The notes below the pieces were generated by a model, which was given only the letters and a program-made list of their open reading frames with translations, was not told the origin of the DNA and searched no databases. Below, in pieces: positions 15,266-23,398 of a stretch of DNA of 64,000 bases. Source of the stretch: Actinomadura luzonensis. GTDB taxonomy: Bacteria > Actinomycetota > Actinomycetes > Streptosporangiales > Streptosporangiaceae. Position numbers and translations under genes: made by a program. Where the stretch lies: assembly GCF_022664455.2 (NCBI RefSeq), contig NZ_JAKRKC020000002.1, positions 868,001 through 932,000 on the forward strand. Reading direction: 5' to 3'. Numbering within the stretch: the stretch's first letter is position 1; each line of letters begins with the position of its first letter.

Positions 15266-16491
15266 TGCCCCGCCTTCGTGGCCAGCATGAGCGGCACGGC
15301 CGCGGCCGACACCACCACGAGAAGGATCATGAAAGCCGTCCCCAGAACGTTCGAGAGCCTGCCGTTGACCTTGTCGCCCAGGTAGTCGCGATCGTTGGCG
15401 ATCATCAGCACCGGCAGGTACGTCAGCGGCAGCGCCGCCGCCGAGAAGATCAGCGAGTACTCCGTCACCATGATCGGGTCGACGGTGGTGAGGATGAGCG
15501 CGGTCGCCACCACCATCACCACGAGGACGGTGGCGTGGAACCTGGCCGCCTCCCTGGGCCGCACGAACTTGCCCCACTGCCACCCGAAGTACTGGCTCAG
15601 GCAGTACCCCGACGACAGCGCCACCTCCAGCGTCGCGCCGAACGTGGCGGCGAACACGCCGAGGATCACCAGCGCCAGCCCGATCTGCCCGGCGCCGAGC
15701 GCGACCGGCAGCACCATCTGGTCCAGTGTGTCCACCTGCACGCCCGACGGCAGGAACACCGTGGCCGCGCAGGCGGCGATGGCCAGCGACAGCAGCCCGC
15801 CGAGCGGGAAGCCGACGAACACGTTGGCCCGCGAGATCGCCAGGTCGCCCGGCCGCCATTTCTCCTCCACGCCGCCGGAGGAGAAGAAGAACACCTCGTA
15901 CGGCGTCATCGCCCCGCCGAGCAGCGCGATCGCGTAGTAGAAGTAGGTCGGCACGCCCTCGTCGGGCGGTGGCGCGGGCCGCGCGGCCTGGTGCCAGAGC
16001 TGCCCCCAGTCGGGCCCGAGCCGCCACAGCGCGACCACGAAGACCACCAGCGCCAGCCCGCACAGCCCGAAGACGCGCTCCAGCGTCTCGAACCTCACCC
16101 GCCACATCACCAACCAGGCGACGAACGCCACGCCCGGCACCCACAGCAGGTAGTTGACGCCGGTGGCCAGCTCCAGGGCCAGCGCCGCGCCGCCGATCTC
16201 GGCCGCCACCGTCAGCCCCAGGATGACGAACGAGGCCGCCAGGTTGACCAGCCCCGCCTTCGGCCCGAGCCGTTCGCGCACCAGGTCGAACACCGCCCGC
16301 CCGGACACCGCCGCGATCCGCCCGGACATTTCGGCGAAGACGCAGATGCCGAGCACGCCCAGCACCACGACCCACGCCAGCGACATCCCGAAGCGGGAGC
16401 CGACCAGGGCGTTGGCGACCAGGTCGCCGATGTCCACGAACCCGCCGATCGCGGTCAGGATGCCGAGGGTGATGCCGAGCAGCTTCCTCAT
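15262..16491 (-). CDS. Divergent Nramp-family metal-ion transporter
   Basis: 409 residues with about 11 hydrophobic segments, spacing typical of Nramp (LeuT-fold) divalent-metal transporters. The TM1 unwound segment reads GFVDIGDLVAN where canonical Nramp has DPGN. The TM6 segment reads GGAMTPYEVFFFSSGG where MPH-type metal-binding residues are expected. Substrate preference may therefore differ from Mn/Fe. ATG 16491 overlaps the upstream lipoprotein stop (ATGA). It is the central gene of a tight five-gene minus-strand block that follows TerC. Confidence 0.8.
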   Translation of the reverse strand: MRKLLGITLGILTAIGGFVDIGDLVANALVGSRFGMSLAWVVVLGVLGICVFAEMSGRIAAVSGRAVFDLVRERLGPKAGLVNLAASFVILGLTVAAEIGGAALALELATGVNYLLWVPGVAFVAWLVMWRVRFETLERVFGLCGLALVVFVVALWRLGPDWGQLWHQAARPAPPPDEGVPTYFYYAIALLGGAMTPYEVFFFSSGGVEEKWRPGDLAISRANVFVGFPLGGLLSLAIAACAATVFLPSGVQVDTLDQMVLPVALGAGQIGLALVILGVFAATFGATLEVALSSGYCLSQYFGWQWGKFVRPREAARFHATVLVVMVVATALILTTVDPIMVTEYSLIFSAAALPLTYLPVLMIANDRDYLGDKVNGRLSNVLGTAFMILLVVVSAAAVPLMLATKAGQ

Positions 16492-16925
16492 CCGTGCTCG
16501 TCCTCGAAGCGCCGCAGGCTCTCGCCGATCGCGGCGAGGTCGCGCACCGCCGCGCCGGGGTCGCGCACGCGGTCGCGCCTGACCTGCACGAGCAGGCCGG
16601 AGACGGTCTTCTCGGCCCGCTCGGTCACCCGCAGCAGGGCCTCGCCCAGCTCCTGGGCCCGCTCGGAGGGCGGCTGCACCCCGCCGAACTGGTCGTTGAC
16701 GCCCTGCACCTGCTCGGCCGCCCCGGTCAGCACCACCTTCAGGTACGGCCGGGTGAGCCGGTCGCCGCCGGCCACGGCCAGCCGGGCGGCGCCGACGGCC
16801 GAGGCCGCCGTCCCCGCCGAGGCGGCGGCCTTCAGCTCGTAGTCGCGGTCGTTCCAGGCCGGGCTCGAACAGCCCGCCACGGCCAGCGCCAGCGCGACCG
16901 CGAGAGTGCCTCCGGCCGCCTTCAC
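16488..16925 (-). CDS. Predicted lipoprotein of the Nramp operon
   Basis: 145 residues starting at GTG 16925. The N-terminus is a lipoprotein signal peptide: positive Lys, hydrophobic LAVALALAVAGC with lipobox AVAGC and acceptor C19. The mature part is Ala-rich and helical (ELKAAASAGTAASAVGAARL; ELGEALLRVTERAEKTVSGL). It resembles no enzyme I know. Its start overlaps the stop of a 31-codon membrane peptide and its stop overlaps the Nramp start. It may be an extracytoplasmic subunit for the transporter. Confidence 0.7.
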   Translation of the reverse strand: MKAAGGTLAVALALAVAGCSSPAWNDRDYELKAAASAGTAASAVGAARLAVAGGDRLTRPYLKVVLTGAAEQVQGVNDQFGGVQPPSERAQELGEALLRVTERAEKTVSGLLVQVRRDRVRDPGAAVRDLAAIGESLRRFEDEHG

Positions 16926-17017
16926 GTGCGCCGCCGCAGCAGCAGGTAGGCCAGCACGCCCAGCAGCGCCAGGAACTGCCCCCACGCCGCCAGCAGGACC
17001 AGCCCTTCGTCCATCAT
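16922..17017 (-). CDS. 31-aa single-span membrane peptide at the head of the Nramp block
   Basis: ATG-ATG at 17017/17014 opens a short frame reading MMDEGLVLLAAWGQFLALLG, then VLAYLLLRRRT. It has an acidic N-terminus, one transmembrane helix and an Arg-rich cytoplasmic end, which fits the positive-inside rule. The stop overlaps the lipoprotein GTG start by 4 bp, the same arrangement as the genes downstream, which argues that it is translated. It resembles small regulatory subunits of transporters. No close family is recognised. Confidence 0.6.
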   Translation of the reverse strand: MMDEGLVLLAAWGQFLALLGVLAYLLLRRRT

Positions 17018-17078
17018 GACCGTCAACTGCCCGGAGCGTGACCGTTCAGTCACCCGGAACGGGCGTCGGCGGGGCCGT

Positions 17079-18083
17079 TCAGGCGTCGGCGGCCGGCGGG
17101 CGCGGGACGCGCTCGGCCCGCAGGCTGGTGATCGTCACGGTGAACAGCACCGTGACGATGACGCCGAGCGAGGCCAGGGTCGGGATCTCCGGCATCCAGG
17201 CCCACACGCCGTGCGCCCAGTGCAGCACCAGCTTGACGCCGATGAAGGCCAGGATGACGGCCAGCCCGTAGTTGAGGTGCCGCAGCCGGGCCAGCGCGCC
17301 GCGCAGCACGAAGTACAGGGCCCGCAGGCCGAGCAGCGCGAACGCGTTCGTGGCGAAGACGATGAACGGGTCGTCGGTCACCCCGTACACGGCGGGCACC
17401 GAGTCGACGGCGAAGACGATGTCGGTGGCGAACACCGCCACGGTGGTCAGCGCCAGCGGCGTGACCGCGAGCCGGCCGCCGTCGCGCACCACGAGCTTGA
17501 AGCCCTGGTAGCGGGGGGAGACCGGGACGAGCCGGCGCAGCAGCCGGACGCTGCGCATGGCGTCGATGTCCACCTCGTGCGCCTCGCCCCTGCGGGCCTC
17601 CCTGAGCACCTTCCCGGCGGTCAGGATCAGCACCGCGCCGAACAGCAGGAACGCCCACGTGCCGCTCTGCAGCGCCGCCGCGCCCAGCGCGATGAAGGCC
17701 GCGCGCAGCACCAGCGCCCCGACGATCCCGTACAGCAGCACCCGCTGGGTCAGCTCGGCCGGCACCGCGAAGGCGGCCAGCAGCAGCATGAACACGAACA
17801 GGTTGTCCACCGACAGCGACTTCTCCACCACCCACCCGGTGAAGAACTCGACCGCGACGCCGCCGTCGAAGGCGGCCCACAGGTAGAAGCCGAACAGCAC
17901 CGGCAGCACCAGGTAGAACACCGACCAGCCGACGGCCTCGCGCATGCGGACCTCGTGCGGGCGGCGGGTCAGGAAGATGTCGATCGCGAGCAGCAGGAGC
18001 AGGGCGGCGACGGTGACCGTCCAGAGCGTGACGGACGCGATGCTGCCCGGCGCGGGCGCAGCCGACAATGTCCCCAGGGGCAT
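17079..18083 (-). CDS. terC: TerC/Alx-family membrane protein, probable manganese exporter
   Basis: 334 residues, about nine TM segments. The conserved TerC motifs are FFTGWVVEKSLSVDNLFVFM (acidic plus Asn metal-site residues) and the repeat FATDIVFAVDSVPAVYGVTD. TerC/Alx proteins move or protect against Mn(II) and are linked to tellurite resistance in some bacteria. GAGGAGG lies close upstream of ATG 18083, next to a structured leader described separately. The stop is only ~60 bp before the five-gene Nramp block on the same strand, so cotranscription is likely. Confidence 0.88.
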   Translation of the reverse strand: MPLGTLSAAPAPGSIASVTLWTVTVAALLLLLAIDIFLTRRPHEVRMREAVGWSVFYLVLPVLFGFYLWAAFDGGVAVEFFTGWVVEKSLSVDNLFVFMLLLAAFAVPAELTQRVLLYGIVGALVLRAAFIALGAAALQSGTWAFLLFGAVLILTAGKVLREARRGEAHEVDIDAMRSVRLLRRLVPVSPRYQGFKLVVRDGGRLAVTPLALTTVAVFATDIVFAVDSVPAVYGVTDDPFIVFATNAFALLGLRALYFVLRGALARLRHLNYGLAVILAFIGVKLVLHWAHGVWAWMPEIPTLASLGVIVTVLFTVTITSLRAERVPRPPAADA

Positions 18084-18091
18084 AGAACCTC

Positions 18092-18116
18092 CTCGAACGT
18101 GACTCAGCCGTTCGAG
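18092..18116 (-). promoter_or_regulatory. Candidate expression platform: hairpin abutting the terC ribosome binding site
   Basis: The minus-strand arms CTCGAACG (18116-18109) and CGTTCGAG (18099-18092) form an 8-bp stem whose 3' end touches the GGAGG site (18092-18088). The 5' arm shares four bases with the proposed aptamer P1 strand, so the two helices are mutually exclusive, as expected for a translational switch. Confidence 0.45.
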
Positions 18117-18209
18117 GTCTCCTTCGCCCGGGGGTGACGGGCGGCCGTCCGGGGACGCTCAGGTACGTCCGTACTGACCGGATCGGCGCTTGTGAAGTAC
18201 TCCCCTCGC
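18112..18209 (-). promoter_or_regulatory. Candidate yybP-ykoY (Mn2+) riboswitch aptamer upstream of terC
   Basis: Read on the minus strand, CGAGGGGAGTAC (18208-18197) and GGAGACCTCG near 18113-18122 can close a CGAGG/CCTCG P1 helix. The GGGGAGUA and GACCU loop elements resemble those of yybP-ykoY aptamers, with GC-rich hairpins between them. This class typically controls TerC/Alx genes. The assignment is by motif and location only; I have not run a covariance model. Confidence 0.45.
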
Positions 18210-18252
18210 CACGCTGAGCCTAGACCAGATCCGGACATACCTGAACCTCCGG

Positions 18253-18705
18253 TCAAGGGGACGATCGGGTAGCCCTCTCCCGGAGCCCGCTCACCCTGGG
18301 CCGGGGCGCGCTGCGGGCGCTCGCCGTGATCCCCGCCGCGGCCAGCCCCATCAGGACGATCCACAGGCCCACGACGACGTTGCTCCAGACCGCCGTGGCC
18401 GGGGCGGCGCCGCCGTACATGACCCAGGGCGAGACGATCGTCCACACGCCGATCACCGGCGCCACCCAGCTCAGCCCGTGCGTGCGCCCGTAGGCCGCGG
18501 CGAAGCCGAAGGCCAGGGCGGCCAGCGCGAGCCCCGTGACGAGGTTGCTGAACGACAGCCTGGCCAGGACGGCGAACTGCGCCACCCAGGGCGAGATCGC
18601 CAGGTAGAGCCCGGCGAGCAGCGTGAGCCCGTCGAGCGCCTGGAAGCCGGCCCGGCAGGCCGCCTCGTCGTAGTGCTGCCGCGTCTCCGCCGTGTCGGGA
18701 CGCAT
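18253..18705 (-). CDS. SPW-repeat membrane protein
   Basis: 150 residues from ATG 18705 (GGGGAC upstream; ATGs at 18729 and 18804 are alternatives). It has four hydrophobic helices with two SPW signatures, YLAISPWVAQF and TIVSPWVMYGG, each followed by a helix pair. This is the layout of SPW-repeat proteins common in actinobacteria. The function is unknown. It sits between terC and the STAS gene on the same strand. Confidence 0.8.
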   Translation of the reverse strand: MRPDTAETRQHYDEAACRAGFQALDGLTLLAGLYLAISPWVAQFAVLARLSFSNLVTGLALAALAFGFAAAYGRTHGLSWVAPVIGVWTIVSPWVMYGGAAPATAVWSNVVVGLWIVLMGLAAAGITASARSAPRPRVSGLRERATRSSP

Positions 18706-18796
18706 CCGCGTCCCCGCTGAACGGACCATCGTGCACCGCCTTCCCGAAAGTGCGCGGATCGTGGTGCCTAACGGGCCCATACCCCAGGTGAGGGGC

Positions 18797-19201
18797 CTAT
18801 TCAAAGGAGCGGTCGCGGCCTGCCCGCTCCAGCCGCCGCACGGCCTCGGCCGGGGTCGGCTGGATGTCCAGGACCCGGTCCAGGCCGCGGTCGCGGAAGA
18901 TCCGGCGGGGGAGCGGGCCGACGCCGAAGACGACGAGCCCGCCGCCCGCCGTGCGCGCGTGCCGCTCGGCCGCGAGCAGCACGGCCAGCCCGTGGGAGTC
19001 GGCGGACGTGAGCCCGCTCAGGTCGATCGCGACCAGCGGCGGCCGGCGCGCCGCCAGCGCCCGCGCCAGCCCGGCCTGCAGGACGGGGCAGGTGTCCAGG
19101 TCGAGCGGCCCGCTGACGGTCACCACGATCACCTGGTCGCCGGCCGGTCGGTCGCCGACCTCCAGCCGGCCGCCGGGCGGGGGCTCGCCGGGCGGCCTCA
19201 C
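18797..19201 (-). CDS. STAS-domain anti-sigma-factor antagonist-like protein
   Basis: 134 residues. GTG 19201 overlaps the stop of the upstream DUF1345 gene by 4 bp. The STAS core spans VIVVTVSGPLDLDT to the end of the domain. It contains LSGLTSADSHGLAVLL, with Ser in the position phosphorylated in RsbV/SpoIIAA-type antagonists. No kinase or sigma gene is adjacent; an HATPase protein lies 3.3 kb away at 22501. Coupling to a membrane protein is unusual for this family and suggests a sensory pair, which is inference. Confidence 0.75.
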   Translation of the reverse strand: MRPPGEPPPGGRLEVGDRPAGDQVIVVTVSGPLDLDTCPVLQAGLARALAARRPPLVAIDLSGLTSADSHGLAVLLAAERHARTAGGGLVVFGVGPLPRRIFRDRGLDRVLDIQPTPAEAVRRLERAGRDRSFE

Positions 19202-19863
19202 CGGCCCAGGCCCGCGACCAGGTTGATGGTCAGCGCCACGATGACGGTGCCGAACAGGTACGACAGCAGCGCCTGGCGCAGCACCGTCGCCCGGAAGCCC
19301 GGCGTGTTCAGCTCGGTATCGGAGACCTGGAACGTCATCCCGACGGTGAAGGCCAGGTAGGCGAAGTCGGTGAAGCGGGGCCGCGCCCCCGGCTCGTCGT
19401 CGTGGAAGTCCACCCCGCCGCCCGCGCCCTCGGAGTAGTACAGGCGCGCGTAGCGCAGCGTGAAGACGGTGTGCACGACCGCCCACGAGGCGACCACGCT
19501 GGCCACGCCGAGCCCGACGTGCAGCACCAGTTCCTCCGGGTTGTCCACCTGCACCAGCAGGTAGCCGACGGCGGCCAGGCTGGCCACCGCGGCGACCAGC
19601 ACCACGAGGTCCGCGCCGGCCCGCGAGGGGTCCTCGCGGACGACGTCGGCGGCGGTCGCGGGGCCGTCGAGCCGGCCGATCCGCCACCAGGTGACCGCGA
19701 GGAACGCCAGGGCGGCGCCGTCCCAGCCGATCAGCGGCACGAACGGCAGCGGCACCAGCGCCGCGGACCCGGCCATGAGGACCGCCCCGGTCACGAGGGC
19801 GATCTCCGCGGTCCGCCGCGCGGCCGCCCCCATCAGCCCGGACATCTGCTTCGGCCGCACCAC
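19198..19863 (-). CDS. DUF1345 membrane protein
   Basis: About 221 residues from GTG 19863 (GGAGGG upstream; ATG 19845 is an alternative). It has six or so TM helices and the DUF1345 features WAVVHTVFTLRYARLYY and FTDFAYLAFTVGMTFQVSD, where the conserved polar and acidic residues cluster. Length matches the family. Function is unknown. It is translationally coupled to the STAS gene downstream. Confidence 0.82.
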   Translation of the reverse strand: MVRPKQMSGLMGAAARRTAEIALVTGAVLMAGSAALVPLPFVPLIGWDGAALAFLAVTWWRIGRLDGPATAADVVREDPSRAGADLVVLVAAVASLAAVGYLLVQVDNPEELVLHVGLGVASVVASWAVVHTVFTLRYARLYYSEGAGGGVDFHDDEPGARPRFTDFAYLAFTVGMTFQVSDTELNTPGFRATVLRQALLSYLFGTVIVALTINLVAGLGR

Positions 19864-19919
19864 AGGGAAACCCTCCGCTCGCCCACCGCGTCCGGTCCAG
19901 GCTAGCGCCGCCCGCCCGC

Positions 19920-20708
19920 TCAGGTGATCTCCCACGGGGCCGCGTCGCAGACGCAGCAGCGTACGAAGTCGAACGGGCGCCGGCCCGCCTCCCGCCAGAT
20001 CGCCGCGCCGCACGGGTCGGCGGCGGCGGGCTCGACCAGCCGCGCGACCACCAGCGCCACCACGGCCGCCGCCCCCGCCGCGAGCAGCGCGGAGGCCGCG
20101 TGCTGCACCCGCGCCCCGGACACGAACAGGTCGTCCACCAGCAGCGTCCGCGCCCCCTCCAGCCCGCCGCCGCGCACCCGGAAGGCGTCGCCGGCGGCAG
20201 CGCCCGGCTCGCTGTCCACCCGCTCCAGCAGCAGCGGCCGGTGGCGGCCGGCCAGGGCGGCGACCCTGGCCACCACCGCCGCCATCGGGTCGAACGCCTC
20301 GATCGGCCGCTCGGCGCGGGTGCTGGGGACGGTGGCCACCAGCGTGAACGGGCCGCCGGCCGCCCGCTCCAGGCAGGCGGCGTGCCGCTGGTGGAAGCGG
20401 GCGACGGTGGCGGCGAGCAGGTCGAGACGCCCGCGCCGGCCGCCGGGCGGCTCCCTGCGCTGGGTCACCACGTCGTACAGGCGGGTGTTCCTGGCGGTCA
20501 GCGTGATCGGCACGACGTGCTCGGTGTGGCCGCGCAGGCCGCCGATCGTGCGTCGGCAGCCCGCGCAGGCGCCCGCGCCGGTGACCCGCGGGCCGGAACT
20601 CCCGGCGCCGGACGCCTCGGGCCCGGCGGCGTGGCAGATGCGGCACACCCCCGGCCGCGCCGGGGGGACCGGCCGGAACTCGCGGGCGAACGCCTCGGCG
20701 TCACCCAT
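19920..20708 (-). CDS. Phosphoribosyltransferase-fold protein with Cys clusters (ComF-like)
   Basis: 262 residues. The PRPP-loop motif TLLVDDLFVSGARVQHA (~188-204) is the type I phosphoribosyltransferase signature. An N-terminal CRICHAAG and later CAGC could form a zinc knuckle, and a CCVCD motif lies near the C-terminus. The middle segment reads HTEHVVPITLTARNTRLYDV. Overall this resembles ComF/amidophosphoribosyltransferase-like proteins that are usually uncharacterised in actinomycetes. No DNA-uptake gene is nearby. A GGAGG site is about 10 nt upstream of the ATG. Confidence 0.65.
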   Translation of the reverse strand: MGDAEAFAREFRPVPPARPGVCRICHAAGPEASGAGSSGPRVTGAGACAGCRRTIGGLRGHTEHVVPITLTARNTRLYDVVTQRREPPGGRRGRLDLLAATVARFHQRHAACLERAAGGPFTLVATVPSTRAERPIEAFDPMAAVVARVAALAGRHRPLLLERVDSEPGAAAGDAFRVRGGGLEGARTLLVDDLFVSGARVQHAASALLAAGAAAVVALVVARLVEPAAADPCGAAIWREAGRRPFDFVRCCVCDAAPWEIT

Positions 20709-20916
20709 GGCCGGCCCGCCTCCGGTGCCGTGCCGCCTGCCTCATGTCCACGAGCTTGACCGGCCGCCGGGCCGGACCGGCAGTGGCGGGAACGGCAGTC
20801 CTGCCTGGCCGCGGAGCCCGCCACGCCACGAAAACTCCGACGATCAGGTATGAGTGCTCCCAATACGGGCACTGTCTGCATATCCGGCATAACTCTCCGT
20901 AGCTAGAGGGAGACGC

Positions 20917-21774
20917 ATGTATCGCCTCTGTGGCGTTGCCGCCGGCGCGGCCTGGACGGCTCTCCTCGCGGGAGCCGTCCAGGCAGCTCTCCTAGCGGGG
21001 ACCGCCCTGGCCGCCCCCGCCGAGCGGCCGCGGGCGGACAACATCGCGCACCGCGGCGGCTCCGGGGGCGCGCCGGAGAACACCATCGCCGCCTGCGCCC
21101 GGGCCCGCGCCGCCGGCGCCGACCTGTGCGAGTTCGACGTCCAGCAGACCAAGGACCAGCAGCTCGTCCTCATCCACGACGAGACGCTGGCCCGCACCAC
21201 CGACGCCGAGCAGGTCTTCCCCGGCCGCGCGCCGTGGCAGGTCGCCGACTTCACGCTGGCCGAGATCCGCCGCCTCGACGCCGGCTCGTGGTTCTCCCCG
21301 CGCTTCGGCAACGAGGGCGTGCCCACGCTGCGGCAGGCACTGGAGCTGCTGGGCGCGGGCGGGGCCGGGCTGCTGCTGGAGATCAAGCACTCGCCCCGCA
21401 GCCCGGGCATCGACCGGCGGGTGGCCGCCGAGCTGCAGGACAACCGGGCGCTGTGGCAAGGGCGGCGGCTGTCGCTGCAGGCCTTCGACTGGCAGGCGAT
21501 GCGGCTGCTGCACCGCATGGTGCCCGGCGTGCCCATCCTCCTGCTCGGCACGAGCGGCGCGCGGCTGCCCGCCGACACCGGCTACGCCAGCGCGCTCGTG
21601 CTGCCGCACGCCGGGCTCACCGAGCGGCAGGTGCGCGGCGCGCACGGGCGCGGCCTGCGCGTCTACGCCGGCACCACCGACCGGCCGCGCGTGCTGCGCC
21701 GCCTGGTCTCCTACGGCGTGGACGGCATCATGACCGACCGCCCCGCCCGCCTGCGCGGCATCCTGGCCAGGTGA
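20917..21774 (+). CDS. Secreted glycerophosphodiester phosphodiesterase
   Basis: 285 residues with an N-terminal signal peptide (TALLAGAVQAALLAGTALAA). The GDPD TIM-barrel motifs are present: NIAHRGGSGGAPENTIAA (catalytic HRGG and metal-binding EN), ADLCEFDVQQTKDQQLVLIHD (E and D metal ligands, catalytic His) and LLLEIKH. C-terminal GVDGIMTDRPARL is the usual closing strand. It would release glycerol phosphate from glycerophosphodiesters outside the cell. AGAGGGAG lies just before the ATG. Confidence 0.9.
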   Translation: MYRLCGVAAGAAWTALLAGAVQAALLAGTALAAPAERPRADNIAHRGGSGGAPENTIAACARARAAGADLCEFDVQQTKDQQLVLIHDETLARTTDAEQVFPGRAPWQVADFTLAEIRRLDAGSWFSPRFGNEGVPTLRQALELLGAGGAGLLLEIKHSPRSPGIDRRVAAELQDNRALWQGRRLSLQAFDWQAMRLLHRMVPGVPILLLGTSGARLPADTGYASALVLPHAGLTERQVRGAHGRGLRVYAGTTDRPRVLRRLVSYGVDGIMTDRPARLRGILAR

Positions 21775-21783
21775 GCGGCCCGC

Positions 21784-22251
21784 TCAGCCCTTGCCCGCCG
21801 CGTTGACGATGCGGGTGGTCGAGCGGCCGGGGATGGCCTCCAGCTCCCAGCACTCCGCGCCGAGGATCGCCGCCGCCGCCGCGCGGGCCCCCGCGTGCGG
21901 GTCGCCCGCCGTGTGGGCCAGCGCGCCGGGGCTCATCGGCGCGAGCAGGTCGATGTAGTCCTCGGGGCCGTGCGCCTCCGGCGGGCCCGTCACGATGAAG
22001 ACGCCCGCGACGAAGCGGAGCGCGGCCAGCACCTCGGCCCGCTCGGCAGCCGGGTTGAGCGGGCGGGTGGGGCCCTTCCAGGCGCGGACGCGGGGATCGT
22101 CCTCGACGCCGACGACCAGCGGCAGCCCGCGTGCCGCCACGGAGCCCAGGTACCGCACGTGTCCCACGTGCAGGATGTCGAAGACCCCGGTCACGACCGC
22201 CGCCCCCGGACGGTCGTACGGCTGCACCCAGACGGCCTCCAGGCTGCTCAC
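21784..22251 (-). CDS. Cytidylyltransferase-like nucleotidyltransferase
   Basis: 155 residues. Motif GVFDILHVGHVRYL carries the HxGH nucleotide-binding site of the cytidylyltransferase superfamily, and GRSTTRIV near the C-terminus is the RSTT-type motif. GTG 22251 has an ideal AGGAGG site. Size suits glycerol-3-phosphate, ethanolamine-phosphate or HldE C-terminal type enzymes; the acceptor is not evident. It converges on the GDPD gene; a link through glycerophosphate is only speculative. Confidence 0.8.
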   Translation of the reverse strand: MSSLEAVWVQPYDRPGAAVVTGVFDILHVGHVRYLGSVAARGLPLVVGVEDDPRVRAWKGPTRPLNPAAERAEVLAALRFVAGVFIVTGPPEAHGPEDYIDLLAPMSPGALAHTAGDPHAGARAAAAAILGAECWELEAIPGRSTTRIVNAAGKG

Positions 22252-22500
22252 GCGACCTCCTACGCTGCCCTGCCGGCCTCGACGGCTCTCCTCTGGGCCT
22301 AGACGACTCGTCGATCGCAGCGTACTCGGTCGCCGGGGCGGACCGCGCAGGCGGCCACGCCCTGAGGCGATTCGCGGCCCGGTTCCCGCCGATCGGGCGC
22401 CGATTAGGGCTTTACTACCTTTTGGCGATGCTCCTAAAGGCCCCCGCGGCGCGTCTCATAACGCCGCCCGAGTTCGGGCCCGACTATGGGGGAGGTCGCC

Positions 22501-22962
22501 GTGGTGATGCCCGACTCTCGCCGCGTCAACGGGGGTGACGCGCCAGGCGCGGGAGATCTCGTGGTCCAGCTCCCGGGGGCGCCCTCCCAGGTGGCCAAGG
22601 CCAGGGGGATCGTCACGGAGGCGCTGGGCCGCGACCATCCGCTCTACGACGACGTGGTGCTGCTCACCAGCGAGCTGGCCACCAACGCGGTGCTCCACAC
22701 CCGGTCCGGCGCCGGCGGCTCGTTCACGGTGACCGTGACCAGCTCGCAGTCGGTGGTGCGGGTGTGCGTGGAGGACGCCGGGTCCGACGGGCCGCCGTGC
22801 GTGTGCCGTACGGGGACGCAGTCCACCAGCGGGCGCGGCCTGCCGCTCATCGAGGCGCTCAGCCACCGCTGGGGCTTCACCCGCGAGAACGGCTCGACGA
22901 CGGTCTGGTTCGAGCTACTGCAGGCGGGCGTCCAGGCGGGGGTGCCGGCCGTCGCGGTGTGA
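22501..22962 (+). CDS. ATP-binding anti-sigma-factor-like protein (HATPase_c)
   Basis: About 153 residues from GTG 22501, chosen because GGAGG lies 6 nt upstream; an ATG at 22486 precedes that site. The Bergerat-fold motifs of RsbW-like kinases are present: DDVVLLTSELATNAVLHT (N-box), CVEDAG (G1) and SGRGLPLIEAL (G2). Such single-domain proteins are abundant in actinomycetes and often bind or phosphorylate STAS antagonists. Its partner is unknown. Confidence 0.82.
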   Translation: MVMPDSRRVNGGDAPGAGDLVVQLPGAPSQVAKARGIVTEALGRDHPLYDDVVLLTSELATNAVLHTRSGAGGSFTVTVTSSQSVVRVCVEDAGSDGPPCVCRTGTQSTSGRGLPLIEALSHRWGFTRENGSTTVWFELLQAGVQAGVPAVAV

Positions 22963-22968
22963 GCGCGC

Positions 22969-23313
22969 TCAACCGGCCGCCCGGCCGTGGCCCTCCTCGG
23001 GCAGCGGGATCCACTTGTGCGCCCAGGTGACCAGCTCGTCGAGGACGGGCCGCAGCTCCTCGCCCATCGGGGTCAGGTGGTACTCGACGCGCACCGGCGA
23101 CGTGGCGAGGACGCGGCGCTCGACGAGGCCGGCCGACTCGAGCTCGCGCAGCCGGCGGGCGAGCATCGTGTCGTTGATGCCGGGAATGGCGGCCTTGATG
23201 TCGCCGTAGCGGTGGGCGCCCTTGAAGATCATGTGGATCACCGCGCCGGACCACCGGGCGCCGATCAGCTCTAAGGCGATGTGGAAACGCGTGCAGACGG
23301 AGTGTGGGCTCAC
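22969..23313 (-). CDS. HxlR-family transcriptional regulator
   Basis: 114 residues from GTG 23313. The winged-helix HxlR domain is complete: ALELIGARWSGAVIHMIFKG, then AIPGINDTMLARRLRELESA and GLVERRV, then LTPMGEELRPVLDELVTWAH. It is divergent from an FMN reductase gene, and the gap holds paired TTGAG elements. It probably controls that gene, and perhaps itself, in response to electrophile or redox stress as HxlR relatives do. Confidence 0.88.
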   Translation of the reverse strand: MSPHSVCTRFHIALELIGARWSGAVIHMIFKGAHRYGDIKAAIPGINDTMLARRLRELESAGLVERRVLATSPVRVEYHLTPMGEELRPVLDELVTWAHKWIPLPEEGHGRAAG

Positions 23314-23337
23314 GACTCGATCCTATAGTTGCTAAGG

Positions 23338-23365
23338 AATGTTGAGCTACTCAATAATGTTGAGC
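23338..23365. promoter_or_regulatory. Candidate HxlR operator
   Basis: AATGTTGAGC occurs twice (23338-23347 and 23356-23365), 18 bp apart, and TTGAG-CTA-CTCAA (23342-23354) is an exact inverted repeat between the divergent genes. Confidence 0.55.
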
Positions 23366-23398
23366 GAGTCGTTCCGCCCGCACCGCCTGAGGAGAGTC

